This document shows, in pieces, positions 17,538-27,461 of a DNA stretch of 64,000 nucleotides. Both the position numbers and the translations under genes were made by a program. A model generated the notes under the pieces. The model saw only the letters and a program-made list of their open reading frames with translations. It was not told the DNA's origin and did no database searches. This stretch comes from Meridianimarinicoccus roseus (GTDB taxonomy: Bacteria > Pseudomonadota > Alphaproteobacteria > Rhodobacterales > Rhodobacteraceae): positions 32,525-96,524 of the forward strand of contig NZ_QGKU01000034.1 of the NCBI RefSeq assembly GCF_003172915.1, given 5' to 3'. Position 1 is the first letter of the stretch, and the number at the start of each line of letters is the position of its first letter.

Positions 17538-18836
17538 ATGTTCCGTTTCCTGTTTCGCCTTGTTCTGTTGGTCTGCCTTGTCGGGCCCTTCGCCTTCGCC
17601 TGGGGCGCGCTGCAACCGGATCCCGCGCTGCCGGCGTCGGCCACGATGAATCCGCGCATGGCGGTGCAGGCGCGGGGACTCGCGGTTCGGATGCGGACCG
17701 CGATGGAGGCCCCGCCTTCGGCAGACGGGCTGGTACGGGTCGTGGCAAGCCAGACCGAATTGAACAGTGCGATCGCGGCGATGTCGCGGCTGGTGCGCCC
17801 GCTGCGCGGCCAGAGTATCGTGGACGATGGCGGGGTGCGTGTTGCGATCTCGGGCCAGGTGCCGCATCTACCCGATCTCGGCTGGATCAACTTCAGCGCG
17901 CAGGCCGCGCCGTCGGTCGAAGGGCTGGACATCACCCGGATCACGCTGGGGCGGATGTCGCTGCCGCCCGGCCCGACTGTCGCGGCGCTGCGCGGTCTGC
18001 TGGACCTCGCCACGCCAGACGACATGGGCACGCTGATCTTCGGCAGCATCTCGGGGCTGGTCACGGAACCTGGTAAGGCCACACTGGTGCTGGATGCGGG
18101 GTCCGGCGACGAGGGGCAGCTTTTCGCGCGGATCAAGACCGGCCTGCGCCAGCTTGCCGGTGTCGGTGACGCCGGAGCCGCCGCAGAGCATTACACGGCC
18201 ATGTCGGATGCGGCGCGTGCCGGCGAACTGCCTGCCCGTGGCTCTGCCCTACCGTGGATCCGTTTCGCGCTGGTGCGGGTGTCCGAAGCCGGGCATGACA
18301 CGCGGGCCGCGCTGCGCGCGGATCTGCAGGCCGCGTTCGCCGCGCTCGGGGCCCATTGCGGCAGCCGCAGCGCCACCGAGACGGTCATCGGCCCGTTGCC
18401 GGTGCCCGATGTCGACTCGCCCTGCGCAGGCACGCAGCTGGGCGGCCGGAGCGATCTGCGCCAGCACTTCACCTTGTCTGCCGCGCTTACCGCGGCGGGC
18501 GGCGCGGGCGTGTCCTTCGGGTTCGGCGAGGTGAAGGAACTGCTGGATGCGGGCCGATCCGGCGGGTCAGGTTTCTCGTTCGATGACATCGCGATGGACC
18601 GGGCTGGTATCGCGCTGGCTGAACGCGCACTGGCGGGCGATGCTGCCGATCTCGCTTCGTTGGTTGGCCGCATCGCGGTGGAAGCCGATGTCGCTCCGGA
18701 TGTGAGCGGCCTGCCGTCACTGATGTCCGAAGCGGAATTCGCGGCACGCTACGGCGCGGTGGACAGCCCCCGCTACGACGCGCAGATCGCCGAGATCGAC
18801 GCCCGCATCGCGGCGCTCCCGGTGCACGCCGACTGA
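17538..18836 (+). CDS. Conserved hypothetical exported or membrane-anchored protein
   Basis: A 432-residue protein I do not recognise. It begins MFRFLFRLVLLVCLVGPFAFAWGAL, a signal anchor or signal peptide, and the rest is soluble and acidic with no membrane segment. Two cysteines (HCGSRS and DSPCAGTQLGG, near residues 274 and 295) could form a disulphide in the periplasm. The central part alternates beta-prone and helical stretches; RFALVRVSEAGHDTRAALRADLQAAF is amphipathic. No catalytic motif was found. The ATG at 17538 is preferred because it gives a good N-terminal signal and has GGGGGG upstream, although the frame is open 29 codons further. It is a single gene, with a convergent PAS-domain gene downstream. 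Confidence 0.7.
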   Translation: MFRFLFRLVLLVCLVGPFAFAWGALQPDPALPASATMNPRMAVQARGLAVRMRTAMEAPPSADGLVRVVASQTELNSAIAAMSRLVRPLRGQSIVDDGGVRVAISGQVPHLPDLGWINFSAQAAPSVEGLDITRITLGRMSLPPGPTVAALRGLLDLATPDDMGTLIFGSISGLVTEPGKATLVLDAGSGDEGQLFARIKTGLRQLAGVGDAGAAAEHYTAMSDAARAGELPARGSALPWIRFALVRVSEAGHDTRAALRADLQAAFAALGAHCGSRSATETVIGPLPVPDVDSPCAGTQLGGRSDLRQHFTLSAALTAAGGAGVSFGFGEVKELLDAGRSGGSGFSFDDIAMDRAGIALAERALAGDAADLASLVGRIAVEADVAPDVSGLPSLMSEAEFAARYGAVDSPRYDAQIAEIDARIAALPVHAD

Positions 18837-18887
18837 CCTGCCGCGCCATCGGCTGCGGCACCGAACAGGGGCATCCCGGCTGCGCGA

Positions 18888-20156
18888 TCAGCGCCGCAGG
18901 TGTTCCAACACGCAGCGGGTGATCGCATCGGCCGCGTCTTCGATCTTTTCTAAGTTCTCTGCAATCTCGTCATGGAAGTTGTCGAGTCGCTCCACGATGG
19001 TTTCCAGCCCGTCGGCCTTGCCCTGCAGGATCCCGCTTTCCACCCGGCAGGTGATCCGGATGGACGAAAGCCCGACCACGAGCCGCCGCAGGAAATCGGC
19101 ATCGCGGCGCACCCGCACGGCCCCTTCGATCGCTTCTTTCAGAGCGGTTTCCGATCCGGCAAGGTATTGCAGGCACAGTTTGTCCAGCCTTTCCGCCTCG
19201 GTCTCGCGGTCCACGCCGGGGTAGTTGTGACCGTCCGCGAGGAAAGCGTCGCGCACTTCGTGCATGATCCGCTCCGCGCATAGCAGGAACAGGCTGCGCT
19301 CGTCCTTGGTGCTGGCAAAGATTCCCTCGGCGCTGCGCGGGATCGACAGATCGCGCAGGTGCTGGCGAATGTCCTTCAGCATCAGGTCGTAACCCTTTGC
19401 GATCTCGTTGATCGTGCCGCGCCCGACTGTCAGCCGTACCGCGTTGATCCGCATGTTCGCGGTCAGCAGCTCCGCCGTGCCGAACTTGCGCGTCAGGTCG
19501 GCCTTTTCCTCGGCGATCCTTTGCGAAAAACGCATGATCGCCTCGATATCGGTGACTTCAGGGTCGGGGCTGCGGCCCATCGCGGCCAGACGCGCGGTGT
19601 ACTCGGCATACAGTGCGGTTGTCTGGAAGCTGTAGTAGCTGGGAAACCCGAGCGCCGAAATGCGGTCCAGCAGCAGTTGCGCGCTGTCCTCGGGTTTGAG
19701 CTTCTCTTCGATCTCGCGGCGGCGCAGGGCGGCGTATTCGGCTTCCACAACGGCAAGCATCTTGCTGGTGGGCTTGATCCGCACGGACAGGAACCCGCCG
19801 GGAATTGGCGTGACCAGCGCGAAAACCCAGTAGTAGAGTCCGTCACTGGCCTTGTTCTTGACATAGGCCCCGACCGGCTTGCCGGCCTGGATGCCTTTCC
19901 ACAGCAGCCAGAACGCCGCGCGGGGCATGTCCGGGTGTCGGATGATCTTGTGCGGGGCGTTCAGCAACTTGTCGGACGTGAAACCGGCGATGCGCACGAA
20001 GACGGTGTTGAACGCCTTGATGATGCCCCTCTCATCGGTCCGCGAGAAGAAGATCTCATCGACCTCGAAGGGCGCGGCCCCGCTGGTCGGTCGGGCGACA
20101 GTGCTGCGCACATCCTGAGGTGCGAAGCCGGGGTCGGGCGTGAAGGGCTTGTTCAT
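18888..20156 (-). CDS. PAS domain protein resembling the sensor half of Aer
   Basis: A 422-residue cytoplasmic protein. Residues 30-140 form an Aer-type PAS domain: IIKAFNTVFVRIAGF, then HKIIRHPDMPRAAFWLLW, AYVKNKASDGLYYWVFALVTP and GFLSVRIKPTS, the pattern of the FAD-binding redox-sensing PAS of the aerotaxis receptor. The remainder is helical (residues 150-420). It lacks the conserved hairpin tip and methylation helices of a chemoreceptor, and has no HAMP, kinase or GGDEF motif. The output is therefore unclear; a partner-binding energy sensor is possible. An AAGGAA Shine-Dalgarno precedes the ATG at 20156. Confidence 0.8.
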   Translation of the reverse strand: MNKPFTPDPGFAPQDVRSTVARPTSGAAPFEVDEIFFSRTDERGIIKAFNTVFVRIAGFTSDKLLNAPHKIIRHPDMPRAAFWLLWKGIQAGKPVGAYVKNKASDGLYYWVFALVTPIPGGFLSVRIKPTSKMLAVVEAEYAALRRREIEEKLKPEDSAQLLLDRISALGFPSYYSFQTTALYAEYTARLAAMGRSPDPEVTDIEAIMRFSQRIAEEKADLTRKFGTAELLTANMRINAVRLTVGRGTINEIAKGYDLMLKDIRQHLRDLSIPRSAEGIFASTKDERSLFLLCAERIMHEVRDAFLADGHNYPGVDRETEAERLDKLCLQYLAGSETALKEAIEGAVRVRRDADFLRRLVVGLSSIRITCRVESGILQGKADGLETIVERLDNFHDEIAENLEKIEDAADAITRCVLEHLRR

Positions 20157-20331
20157 GGTGTTCCTTTTCCGGCGAGCGGGACGTGTCGGCACAGGTCGGC
20201 AAAACTCCCTAACGGCTGGCGATTGCGGAGGGTTAGGTGAAAACGCCAGAAACCTGCCGCGCGCGGCCCTGTCGGGATTGGCGGGTTCCGTGGGCTTGCA
20301 CGCCGCGTGCCACCCAGCACGGTCCGCGGCA

Positions 20332-21579
20332 TCAGGGGCGCCGCGGCCCGTTGCCGGCAAGCTCCTTCAGCGCGGCAAGCATCACCTCCGCGCCGGGCAG
20401 GATGTCGGCCCAGTCAGTGTGCTCTTGCGGGGCGTGGCTGATCCCGCCCCGGCTGGGTACGAAGATCAGCGCGGCCGGACACAGGGTCTGCATGGTCTGA
20501 GCATCGTGCCCCGCGCCTGATGGCATGTGCTGCGCGGCATGTCCGCAGGTCGCCGCTGCGCGGGTCAGAACGTCGCGCAGCGGCCCGTCCAGTGCAGTGG
20601 GCGCGATCCAGCTGCGTTCGGCGACCTTGGTCCGCAAGCGGTGGGCCGCGGCGGCATCGGCCAGCGCGTCCTCAAGCGCGGCGCGCAGCCGCCGCATTAC
20701 CCCTTCGTCGGTATCGCGCAGCACAACCGAGAATTCCGCGCGCCCCGGGATCGTGTGCACCTCGTCCGGGTGCAGCGCGACCTTGCCTATGGTGATGCGC
20801 GACTGGTCTGTGCCCACCGCGTCAGCGATCGCGGGAATGGCGGCTGCCATCCGCGCCAGCCCGGCGAAGGCGTCGGCGCGCACCGGCATGGGCGTAGTGC
20901 CGGAATGGTTCGCGGTCCCCTCCAGCGTGATCTGAAGCACGCAGCATCCCGACACCCCTGTCACGATTCCGACGGGCATTCCCGCTGCTTCCAGCACCGG
21001 GCCTTGTTCGATGTGCAGTTCGAGGAACGCCGCCGCGTGGCCGGGAGGTAACGCCGCCGTGTCCGCCGCCGCCGGATCAAGCCCGCATGCGCGCATGGCA
21101 TCGGTCAGCCGCACGCCGTTCGCGTCGCGCGCGCCAGAGACCCATTCCGCCCCGGCGATGCCCGCCAGCGCCTGGCTGCCCAGCATCCCGCCGAAGCGGC
21201 CCTCTTCCTCGGCGGTGGCGGTGACCTCGATCGCGCAGACGGGGGCCACATCGGCGTCGCGCAGCGCGCGAACGCATTCCAGCGCCACAGCCACGCCAAG
21301 CGCCCCGTCGAACGCCCCGCCCTGCGGCACGGTATCGAGATGAGATCCGGCCAGGATCGCAGGCCCCTCCGACGGCCCGAAGCGCCCGAACAGGTTGCCC
21401 ACCGCGTCGCGCCGCACCGCCAGCCCGTCGCGGCGCATCTCGTCCGCGACCCAGTCGCGAGCGGCCATGTCGGCGGCGCTGTAGCCGATCCGGTCGAACC
21501 CGCCGGTCAGCGGGTCACGGCCGAAGGCGTTGATCCCGTCGAGGAGGCGGCGCAGGCGGTCGGGGTCGATACGGGGCAT
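20332..21579 (-). CDS. Zn-dependent hydantoinase/carbamoylase family amidase
   Basis: A 415-residue M20-like amidohydrolase of the N-carbamoyl-L-amino acid hydrolase/allantoate amidohydrolase/beta-ureidopropionase family, normal length. Binuclear metal ligands are visible: GSHLDTVPQGGAFDGALG (His and Asp near residues 80-90), ATAEEEGRFGG (Glu pair near 125), ELHIEQGPVLE (His near 188) and GISHAPQEHT (His near 382). It removes a carbamoyl group, yielding an amino acid, CO2 and ammonia; the exact substrate cannot be read. The start at 21579 has an AGGAAAGGA Shine-Dalgarno. It is divergent from a peptide-type ABC importer, which may bring in its substrate. Confidence 0.88.
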   Translation of the reverse strand: MPRIDPDRLRRLLDGINAFGRDPLTGGFDRIGYSAADMAARDWVADEMRRDGLAVRRDAVGNLFGRFGPSEGPAILAGSHLDTVPQGGAFDGALGVAVALECVRALRDADVAPVCAIEVTATAEEEGRFGGMLGSQALAGIAGAEWVSGARDANGVRLTDAMRACGLDPAAADTAALPPGHAAAFLELHIEQGPVLEAAGMPVGIVTGVSGCCVLQITLEGTANHSGTTPMPVRADAFAGLARMAAAIPAIADAVGTDQSRITIGKVALHPDEVHTIPGRAEFSVVLRDTDEGVMRRLRAALEDALADAAAAHRLRTKVAERSWIAPTALDGPLRDVLTRAAATCGHAAQHMPSGAGHDAQTMQTLCPAALIFVPSRGGISHAPQEHTDWADILPGAEVMLAALKELAGNGPRRP

Positions 21580-21662
21580 GGCGTCTGTCCTTTCCTGGGC
21601 GCGCCGAAGCCGTTCGCTCGCGCGCGGGCTGCGCAAAATCGGTGCATCCGCCGTGTTTTTCG

Positions 21663-21692
21663 GCCCCCGGGGGTTGTGCTGCACCCGGGGGC
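21663..21692. promoter_or_regulatory. Inverted repeat in the carbamoylase/ABC importer divergent region
   Basis: GCCCCCGGG (21663-21671) and CCCGGGGGC (21684-21692) form a perfect 9-bp inverted repeat with a 12-base spacer, 40 bases before the ATG of the substrate-binding protein. It could be an operator for the divergent genes or a 5' leader hairpin. No T-run follows on the plus strand. Confidence 0.4.
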
Positions 21693-21731
21693 AGGGGCTA
21701 GGCTGACCCAAAGCATAACAGGGAGAGATCG

Positions 21732-23288
21732 ATGAAACACCTTCTGAGGGGCGTTTTCCTGGCCGCTGTTTTTGCGGCTGCCCCGGCGGCGCAGGCCCAG
21801 ACCCCACCGGGCGTGCTGGTCGTCGGGCAGATTGCCGAGCCGAAATCGCTTGATCCGCACGCGGTCACCGCAGTCAACGATTTCCGGATCCTGATGAACG
21901 TCTATGACGGGCTGGTCCGCTATGCGCCCGGCACGCTCGAGGTGGAACCGGCGCTGGCGACCAATTGGGACGTGTCCGCGGACGGCACTGTCTATACCTT
22001 CTACCTTGCCGAGGACGTGACCTTCCACGACGGATCCGCGCTGACCGCCGAGGTGGTGAAGTTCAATTTCGAGCGGATGCTGAACGAGGATCATCCATTC
22101 GCCGATACCGGCCCGTTCCCACTGTCGTTTTTCTTCGGTGCGGTCGAAAGCGTGGAGGCGGTGGACGATCTTACCGTGCGCTTCACGCTGAACGAACCTT
22201 ATGCGCCTTTCCTGTCCAATCTCGCCTACCCGACCGGGCTGATCGTCAGCCAGGCGGCCGTCGAGGAATACGGTCAGGATTTCGGGCGCAACCCGTCCGG
22301 CACCGGCGCTTATCGGGTGGTGGACTGGACCCCGAACCAGCGTGTCGTCGCGGAGGCGAACCCGGACTACTGGGACGGTGCGCCGACGCTCGATGCGGTG
22401 ATCTTCCGTCCGATCACCGACGCCAACACCCGCATCGCCGAGATGCTGTCCGGCGGGCTCGACGTGATGGTGGAGGTGCCGCCGGACGCGCTGGCGCAGT
22501 TCCGCGAGGATGCTGCCTTCGAAGTGCTTGAACAGGCCGGCCCGCATCTGTGGTTCCTGATCCTGAACGCGAAGGAAGGCCCGTTCGCCGACAAGCGCGT
22601 TCGGCAGGCCGCCAACTACGCCATCGACAAGGCGGCACTGGTGGATGACATCCTGCAGGGCACCGCCGAGGTCGCGGCGGGCCCGACCCCGCCCGCCTTC
22701 GCCTGGGCCTACAACGAGGAACTGGAACCCTATCCGTACGATCCGGACCGCGCGCGCGCCCTGCTGGACGAGGCCGGCTATGGCGGCGAGACGGTGACCT
22801 TCTTCGTGACCGAAGGCGGATCGGGGATGCTTGATCCGGTGGCGATGGGCACCGCGATCCAGGCCGATCTCGAGGCCGTCGGCATGGACGTCGTGATCGA
22901 GACATACGAATGGAACACCTTCCTGGGCGAGGTGAACCCCGGTCTTGAGGGCAAGGCGGATATGGCCGAAATGGCGTGGATGACGAACGATCCGGACACA
23001 CTGCCCTACCTTGCGCTGCGCACCGACGCCTGGCCCGACAAGGGCGGCTTCAACTCGGGCTACTATTCCAACCCCGAGGTGGACGCGTTGCTGAACGAGG
23101 CGCGCACGGCCGTCGACCAGGACCGCCGGGCAGAGCTTTACAAGCAGATGCAGGTGATCGTGCAAGAGGAGGCGCCTTGGGTCTTCGTGGCGAACTGGAA
23201 ACAGAACGCTGTGGTGAGTGACCGGGTCGGCGATTTTGCGCTGGAGCCGTCCTTCTTCCTGCTGCTGCAGGACGTGAGCAAGCCCTGA
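21732..23288 (+). CDS. ABC transporter substrate-binding protein, peptide/nickel family (SBP_bac_5)
   Basis: A 518-residue periplasmic binding protein, cluster C (DppA/OppA/NikA-like). The signal peptide is residues 1-22 (FLAAVFAAAPAAQAQ). Family marks are EPKSLDPHAVTAVNDFRILMNVYDGLVRY, VTFHDGSALTAEVVKFNFERM, GTGAYRVVDW and VRQAANYAIDK. The ligand is probably a peptide, modified amino acid or opine-like compound; the adjoining carbamoylase suggests N-carbamoyl or related compounds (inference). GGGAGAG lies five bases before the ATG. First gene of a four-gene importer operon; a strong hairpin follows its stop and probably lets it be made in excess of the membrane components. Confidence 0.9.
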   Translation: MKHLLRGVFLAAVFAAAPAAQAQTPPGVLVVGQIAEPKSLDPHAVTAVNDFRILMNVYDGLVRYAPGTLEVEPALATNWDVSADGTVYTFYLAEDVTFHDGSALTAEVVKFNFERMLNEDHPFADTGPFPLSFFFGAVESVEAVDDLTVRFTLNEPYAPFLSNLAYPTGLIVSQAAVEEYGQDFGRNPSGTGAYRVVDWTPNQRVVAEANPDYWDGAPTLDAVIFRPITDANTRIAEMLSGGLDVMVEVPPDALAQFREDAAFEVLEQAGPHLWFLILNAKEGPFADKRVRQAANYAIDKAALVDDILQGTAEVAAGPTPPAFAWAYNEELEPYPYDPDRARALLDEAGYGGETVTFFVTEGGSGMLDPVAMGTAIQADLEAVGMDVVIETYEWNTFLGEVNPGLEGKADMAEMAWMTNDPDTLPYLALRTDAWPDKGGFNSGYYSNPEVDALLNEARTAVDQDRRAELYKQMQVIVQEEAPWVFVANWKQNAVVSDRVGDFALEPSFFLLLQDVSKP

Positions 23289-23298
23289 CCCGGGCCGC

Positions 23299-23348
23299 GC
23301 GGCGCATCGCCAGCCCGCTCGCCCGGGCCGGTCCTTGCGATGCGCCGC
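23299..23348 (+). promoter_or_regulatory. Intercistronic hairpin after the substrate-binding protein gene
   Basis: GCGGCGCATCGC (23299-23310) pairs perfectly with GCGATGCGCCGC (23337-23348), a 12-bp stem with a GC-rich 26-base loop that fills the gap before the permease gene. There is no U-run. Such elements between binding-protein and permease genes usually stabilise the upstream mRNA or attenuate transcription. Confidence 0.6.
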
Positions 23349-23365
23349 AATTGCGGGAGTGATGC

Positions 23366-24309
<944 letters not shown>

Positions 24310-24310
<1 letters not shown>

Positions 24311-26241
24311 TGGGGCGGGCGGCCCGATCCTCGGCACCGGCCGGGCGCGCGCGGCGCACCGGCGCCTGGGCGCTGCTGGCGCGCAATCATCTCGCGGTCG
24401 CGGGGCTTGGCGTCGTGACATTCGTCTGTCTCGTGGCGCTGGCCGCGCCGCTGTTGCCGCTGGCAGATCCGAACGCCACCGCACCTGCGGACCGGCTGCT
24501 GCGCCCCGGCGAGGGTGGCCACCTTCTGGGCACCGACGCGCTGGGGCGGGACCTGCTCTCGCGTCTGGTCTGGGGCGCGCGCGTGTCCATCGCTGTCGGG
24601 CTTTCCGCCACGCTGATTGCAGCGGCGGTCGGATCGCTGATCGGGCTGGTGGCTGGCTATGCCGGCGGGCGCGTGGACAATTGGCTGATGCGCGGCATCG
24701 ACATGGTTATGGCGTTTCCCTACATCCTGCTGGCGCTTGCAATCGTCGCGGTCCTGGGGCCGGGACTGCTGAACGCGCTGTACGCGATTGCCATCGTCAA
24801 CGTGCCATTCTTCGCGCGCAACATCCGGGGCATTACGCTAGGCCTTGCGCGGCGCGAATTCGTCGATGCCGCGCGCTTGTCCGGCAAGAGCCATCCGCGC
24901 ATCCTGCTGACCGAGGTGCTGCCCAACGTGCTGCCGGTGATCGTGATCACTATGTCAACCACGGTGGGCTGGATGATCCTCGAGACTGCGGGGCTGTCTT
25001 TCCTGGGGCTCGGCGCGCAGCCGCCGCAATCCGATCTCGGTTCCATGCTGGGCGAGGGGCGCCGCGTGCTCTTCACCCACCCGCACGTGTCGGTGGTGCC
25101 GGGCCTTGCGATCCTTGTGCTGGTCATGGGGATCAATCTGCTGGGCGACGGTATCCGCGACGTGCTGGACCCGCGCCTGAAATCCGGTGCGCTCAGTCGG
25201 CCCGTGGCGCGCACCGCCGTGCGCCGCACCGCCGTGCCTGAACGGCAGGACCATCCCGGCGCGGTGCTGGAGCTTCAGGGAATGGAAACGGAGTTCCATG
25301 TCGGCGGCCAGGTCTACCGCGCCGTCGGCGGCGTGGACTTGCACCTCGCGCCGGGAGAGTGCGTCGGCCTGGTCGGAGAAAGCGGGTCGGGCAAATCCGT
25401 CACCGCGATGTCGGTCATGGGGTTGGTGCCCACGCCGCCGGGCCGGATCGCGGGTGGCGCGGCCTGGCTGGACGGGTCCGACCTGTTCGCCCTCAGCGAC
25501 GAGGAGATCCGCCAGCGCCGCGGCCGCGATGTCGCGCATGTCTTCCAGGATCCGCTGGGCACGTTGCACCCGCTGCACACCGTCGGCGCCCAACTGGTGG
25601 AGGCGATCCGCGCCCATCGCCCGATGCCACGCACCGAGGCCGAGGCGGCGGCGTGTGATCTGCTGGCGCTCGTCCGCATCCCCAACCCGGCCGAACGGAT
25701 GCAGGCCTTCCCGCACGAGCTGTCCGGCGGGATGCGACAGCGCGTGTGCATCGCCATGGGTCTGGCGAACGATCCTTCGGTGCTGATCGCGGACGAACCG
25801 ACCACCGCGCTTGACGTGACCGTACAGGCGCAGGTGCTTGCGCTGATGGACCGGCTGCGGCGCGAGCGCGACAGCGCGATCCTGTTCATCACCCATGACT
25901 TCGGCGTTGTCTCGGCGATCTGCGACCGGGTCGCGGTGATGTATGCCGGCCGGATCGTCGAAACCGGGCCGACGGACGAGATTCTGGCGGCACCGGCGCA
26001 CCCCTATACCGACCGGCTGATCGCCTGCGTGCCGGTGCTGGGTGCGCCAGACCGGCGGCTGGAGGCGATCAGCGGGCGGCCGCCTGTGGTCAACGCGCTG
26101 CCGCCCGGCTGTGCCTTCGCGGACCGATGCCCGCGCGCGCGGGACGAATGCCGCGTCGGCGACATCGCGCTTGTGGAACAGGGCGGCGGGCGCGCCGTGC
26201 GTTGTCTGTTCCCGATGGAACGGGAGGTCGCGGATGGCTGA
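24310..26241 (+). CDS. Fused ABC permease (DppC type) and ATP-binding protein (DppD type)
   Basis: A 643-residue fusion. Residues 1-300 are a DppC permease (GTDALGRDLLSRLVWGARVS, coupling loop REFVDAARLSGKSHPRIL, C-terminal MGINLLGDGIRDVLDPRLK). A 25-residue linker with the tandem RTAVR-RTAVP repeat follows, then a complete DppD ATPase with Walker A GLVGESGSGKS near 360, Q-loop VFQDPLGTLHP, signature ELSGGMRQRVCIAMGL near 477, Walker B VLIADEPTTALD and a C-terminal Cys-rich oligopeptide domain (PPGCAFADRCPRARDEC). The reading frame is intact throughout, so the fusion is probably real. In most bacteria these are separate genes. It overlaps the next start by 8 bases. Confidence 0.9.
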
Positions 26242-27202
26242 GCCGCTGGTGCGCATCGACGGGGTGAGCCGGGTGTTCGGTGGCGGGCACACGTTGTTGC
26301 GCCGCCCGCTGCCAGCGGTGCACGCGGTGCAGGACGTGTCACTGGATGTCGCGCCGGGCGAGACGCTGGGCATCGTGGGGGAGTCTGGCTGCGGCAAGTC
26401 CACGCTGGCGCGGATGCTGGTGGGGCTGGACGGGCCGACGCGCGGCGCGATCCGGCTCGGCGATACTGATCTCGTGGCCGAGGGGCGGCGCGACCCCGCC
26501 GCACTGGCACGGCGCGCGCAGTACGTGTTCCAGGATCCGATCGCCTCGCTCAACCCGCGCAAGACAATCCGAGCGATCCTCGAAGCGCCGCTCGGGTTCC
26601 TGTGCGGGCTGCGCGGCGCCGACCGCGAGGCCCGGCTGCAGGAGCTGATGGCACAGGTAAACCTCGCGCCCGAATTCCTCGACAGGTATCCGCACGAATT
26701 CTCGGGCGGGCAGGCGCAGCGGATCGGCATCGCGCGGGCGCTGGCGCCAGACCCGGCGCTGGTCGTGCTGGACGAACCCGTCTCGGCGCTGGACGTGTCG
26801 GTTCAGGCACAGGTACTGAACCTGCTGGACGAGTTGAAGGCGCGGCTGGGACTGACCTACCTGTTCATCAGCCACGACCTTTCGGTGGTCGAAACGGTTT
26901 GTGACCGGGTGGCCGTGATGTATTTCGGCCGGGTGGTGGAGATCGGCCCGGTGCGGGACATCTTCGCCCGGCCGCGCCATCCATACACGCGCCTGCTGCT
27001 GGACAGCGTGCCGGTGCCGGGCCGCAAGCCCGGCGTGACCGAGGATGCCAACACCGAACTGCCGGACCCGTACGACCCGCCGCCGGGCTGTGCGTTCCGC
27101 GCCCGATGCCCGCTCGCCGTTGCGCGCTGCGGAACGGACCGCCCTGAACTTGATGCGGGGCCTCACCCGGTGGCCTGCTGGGAGGCACCTCCGCCTCAGT
27201 AG
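26234..27202 (+). CDS. ABC transporter ATP-binding protein, DppF/OppF type
   Basis: A 322-residue ATPase, second of the pair powering the peptide-type importer. It contains Walker A GIVGESGCGKSTLARML near residue 48, VFQDPIASLNPRKT, signature EFSGGQAQRIGIARAL near 157, Walker B LVVLDEPVSALDVSVQAQ, and the oligopeptide C-terminal cysteine set PPGCAFRARCPLAVARC. The frame is open earlier but the ATG at 26234 begins the ABC fold (EPLVRIDGVSRVFGGG) and overlaps the preceding stop, typical of the operon. It would dimerise with the ATPase half of the fusion protein. Last gene of the operon; no terminator hairpin was seen. Confidence 0.9.
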   Translation: MAEPLVRIDGVSRVFGGGHTLLRRPLPAVHAVQDVSLDVAPGETLGIVGESGCGKSTLARMLVGLDGPTRGAIRLGDTDLVAEGRRDPAALARRAQYVFQDPIASLNPRKTIRAILEAPLGFLCGLRGADREARLQELMAQVNLAPEFLDRYPHEFSGGQAQRIGIARALAPDPALVVLDEPVSALDVSVQAQVLNLLDELKARLGLTYLFISHDLSVVETVCDRVAVMYFGRVVEIGPVRDIFARPRHPYTRLLLDSVPVPGRKPGVTEDANTELPDPYDPPPGCAFRARCPLAVARCGTDRPELDAGPHPVACWEAPPPQ

Positions 27203-27461
27203 GCGCAAGGTGATGCCGCGCCGCATCTGTGCCAAGCGCGCGGGCGGCGAGCGGTGGAAATCGCCGTATCAATCGCCTAACGCTGAATCCTGTCACAAGA
27301 TATAAAAGCCGCGCATGCGGTGCGCCATGAAGATGGAACTGAAGCGATGAGCCATAACAGACCCTGCGGTAGCCGTCGTAACTTGCGGCCATCAGGCGTT
27401 GTGGCCGCCGCGGCGATACCTGCGGGTCGCCTTGGTTGTAGGGCACGGGGACGGCGCTGAC
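27203..27461 (+). other. Intergenic region before the polysaccharide cluster
   Basis: About 260 bases without a supportable gene. A TATAAA at 27301-27306 could be a -10 element for the glycosyltransferase gene, but no good -35 lies 16-18 bases upstream. Nothing else was recognised. Confidence 0.4.

Noticed and set aside
20256..20267. 12-base palindrome GCCGCGCGCGGC
   Set aside because: Simple GC alternation common in this composition; no promoter or terminator feature around it.
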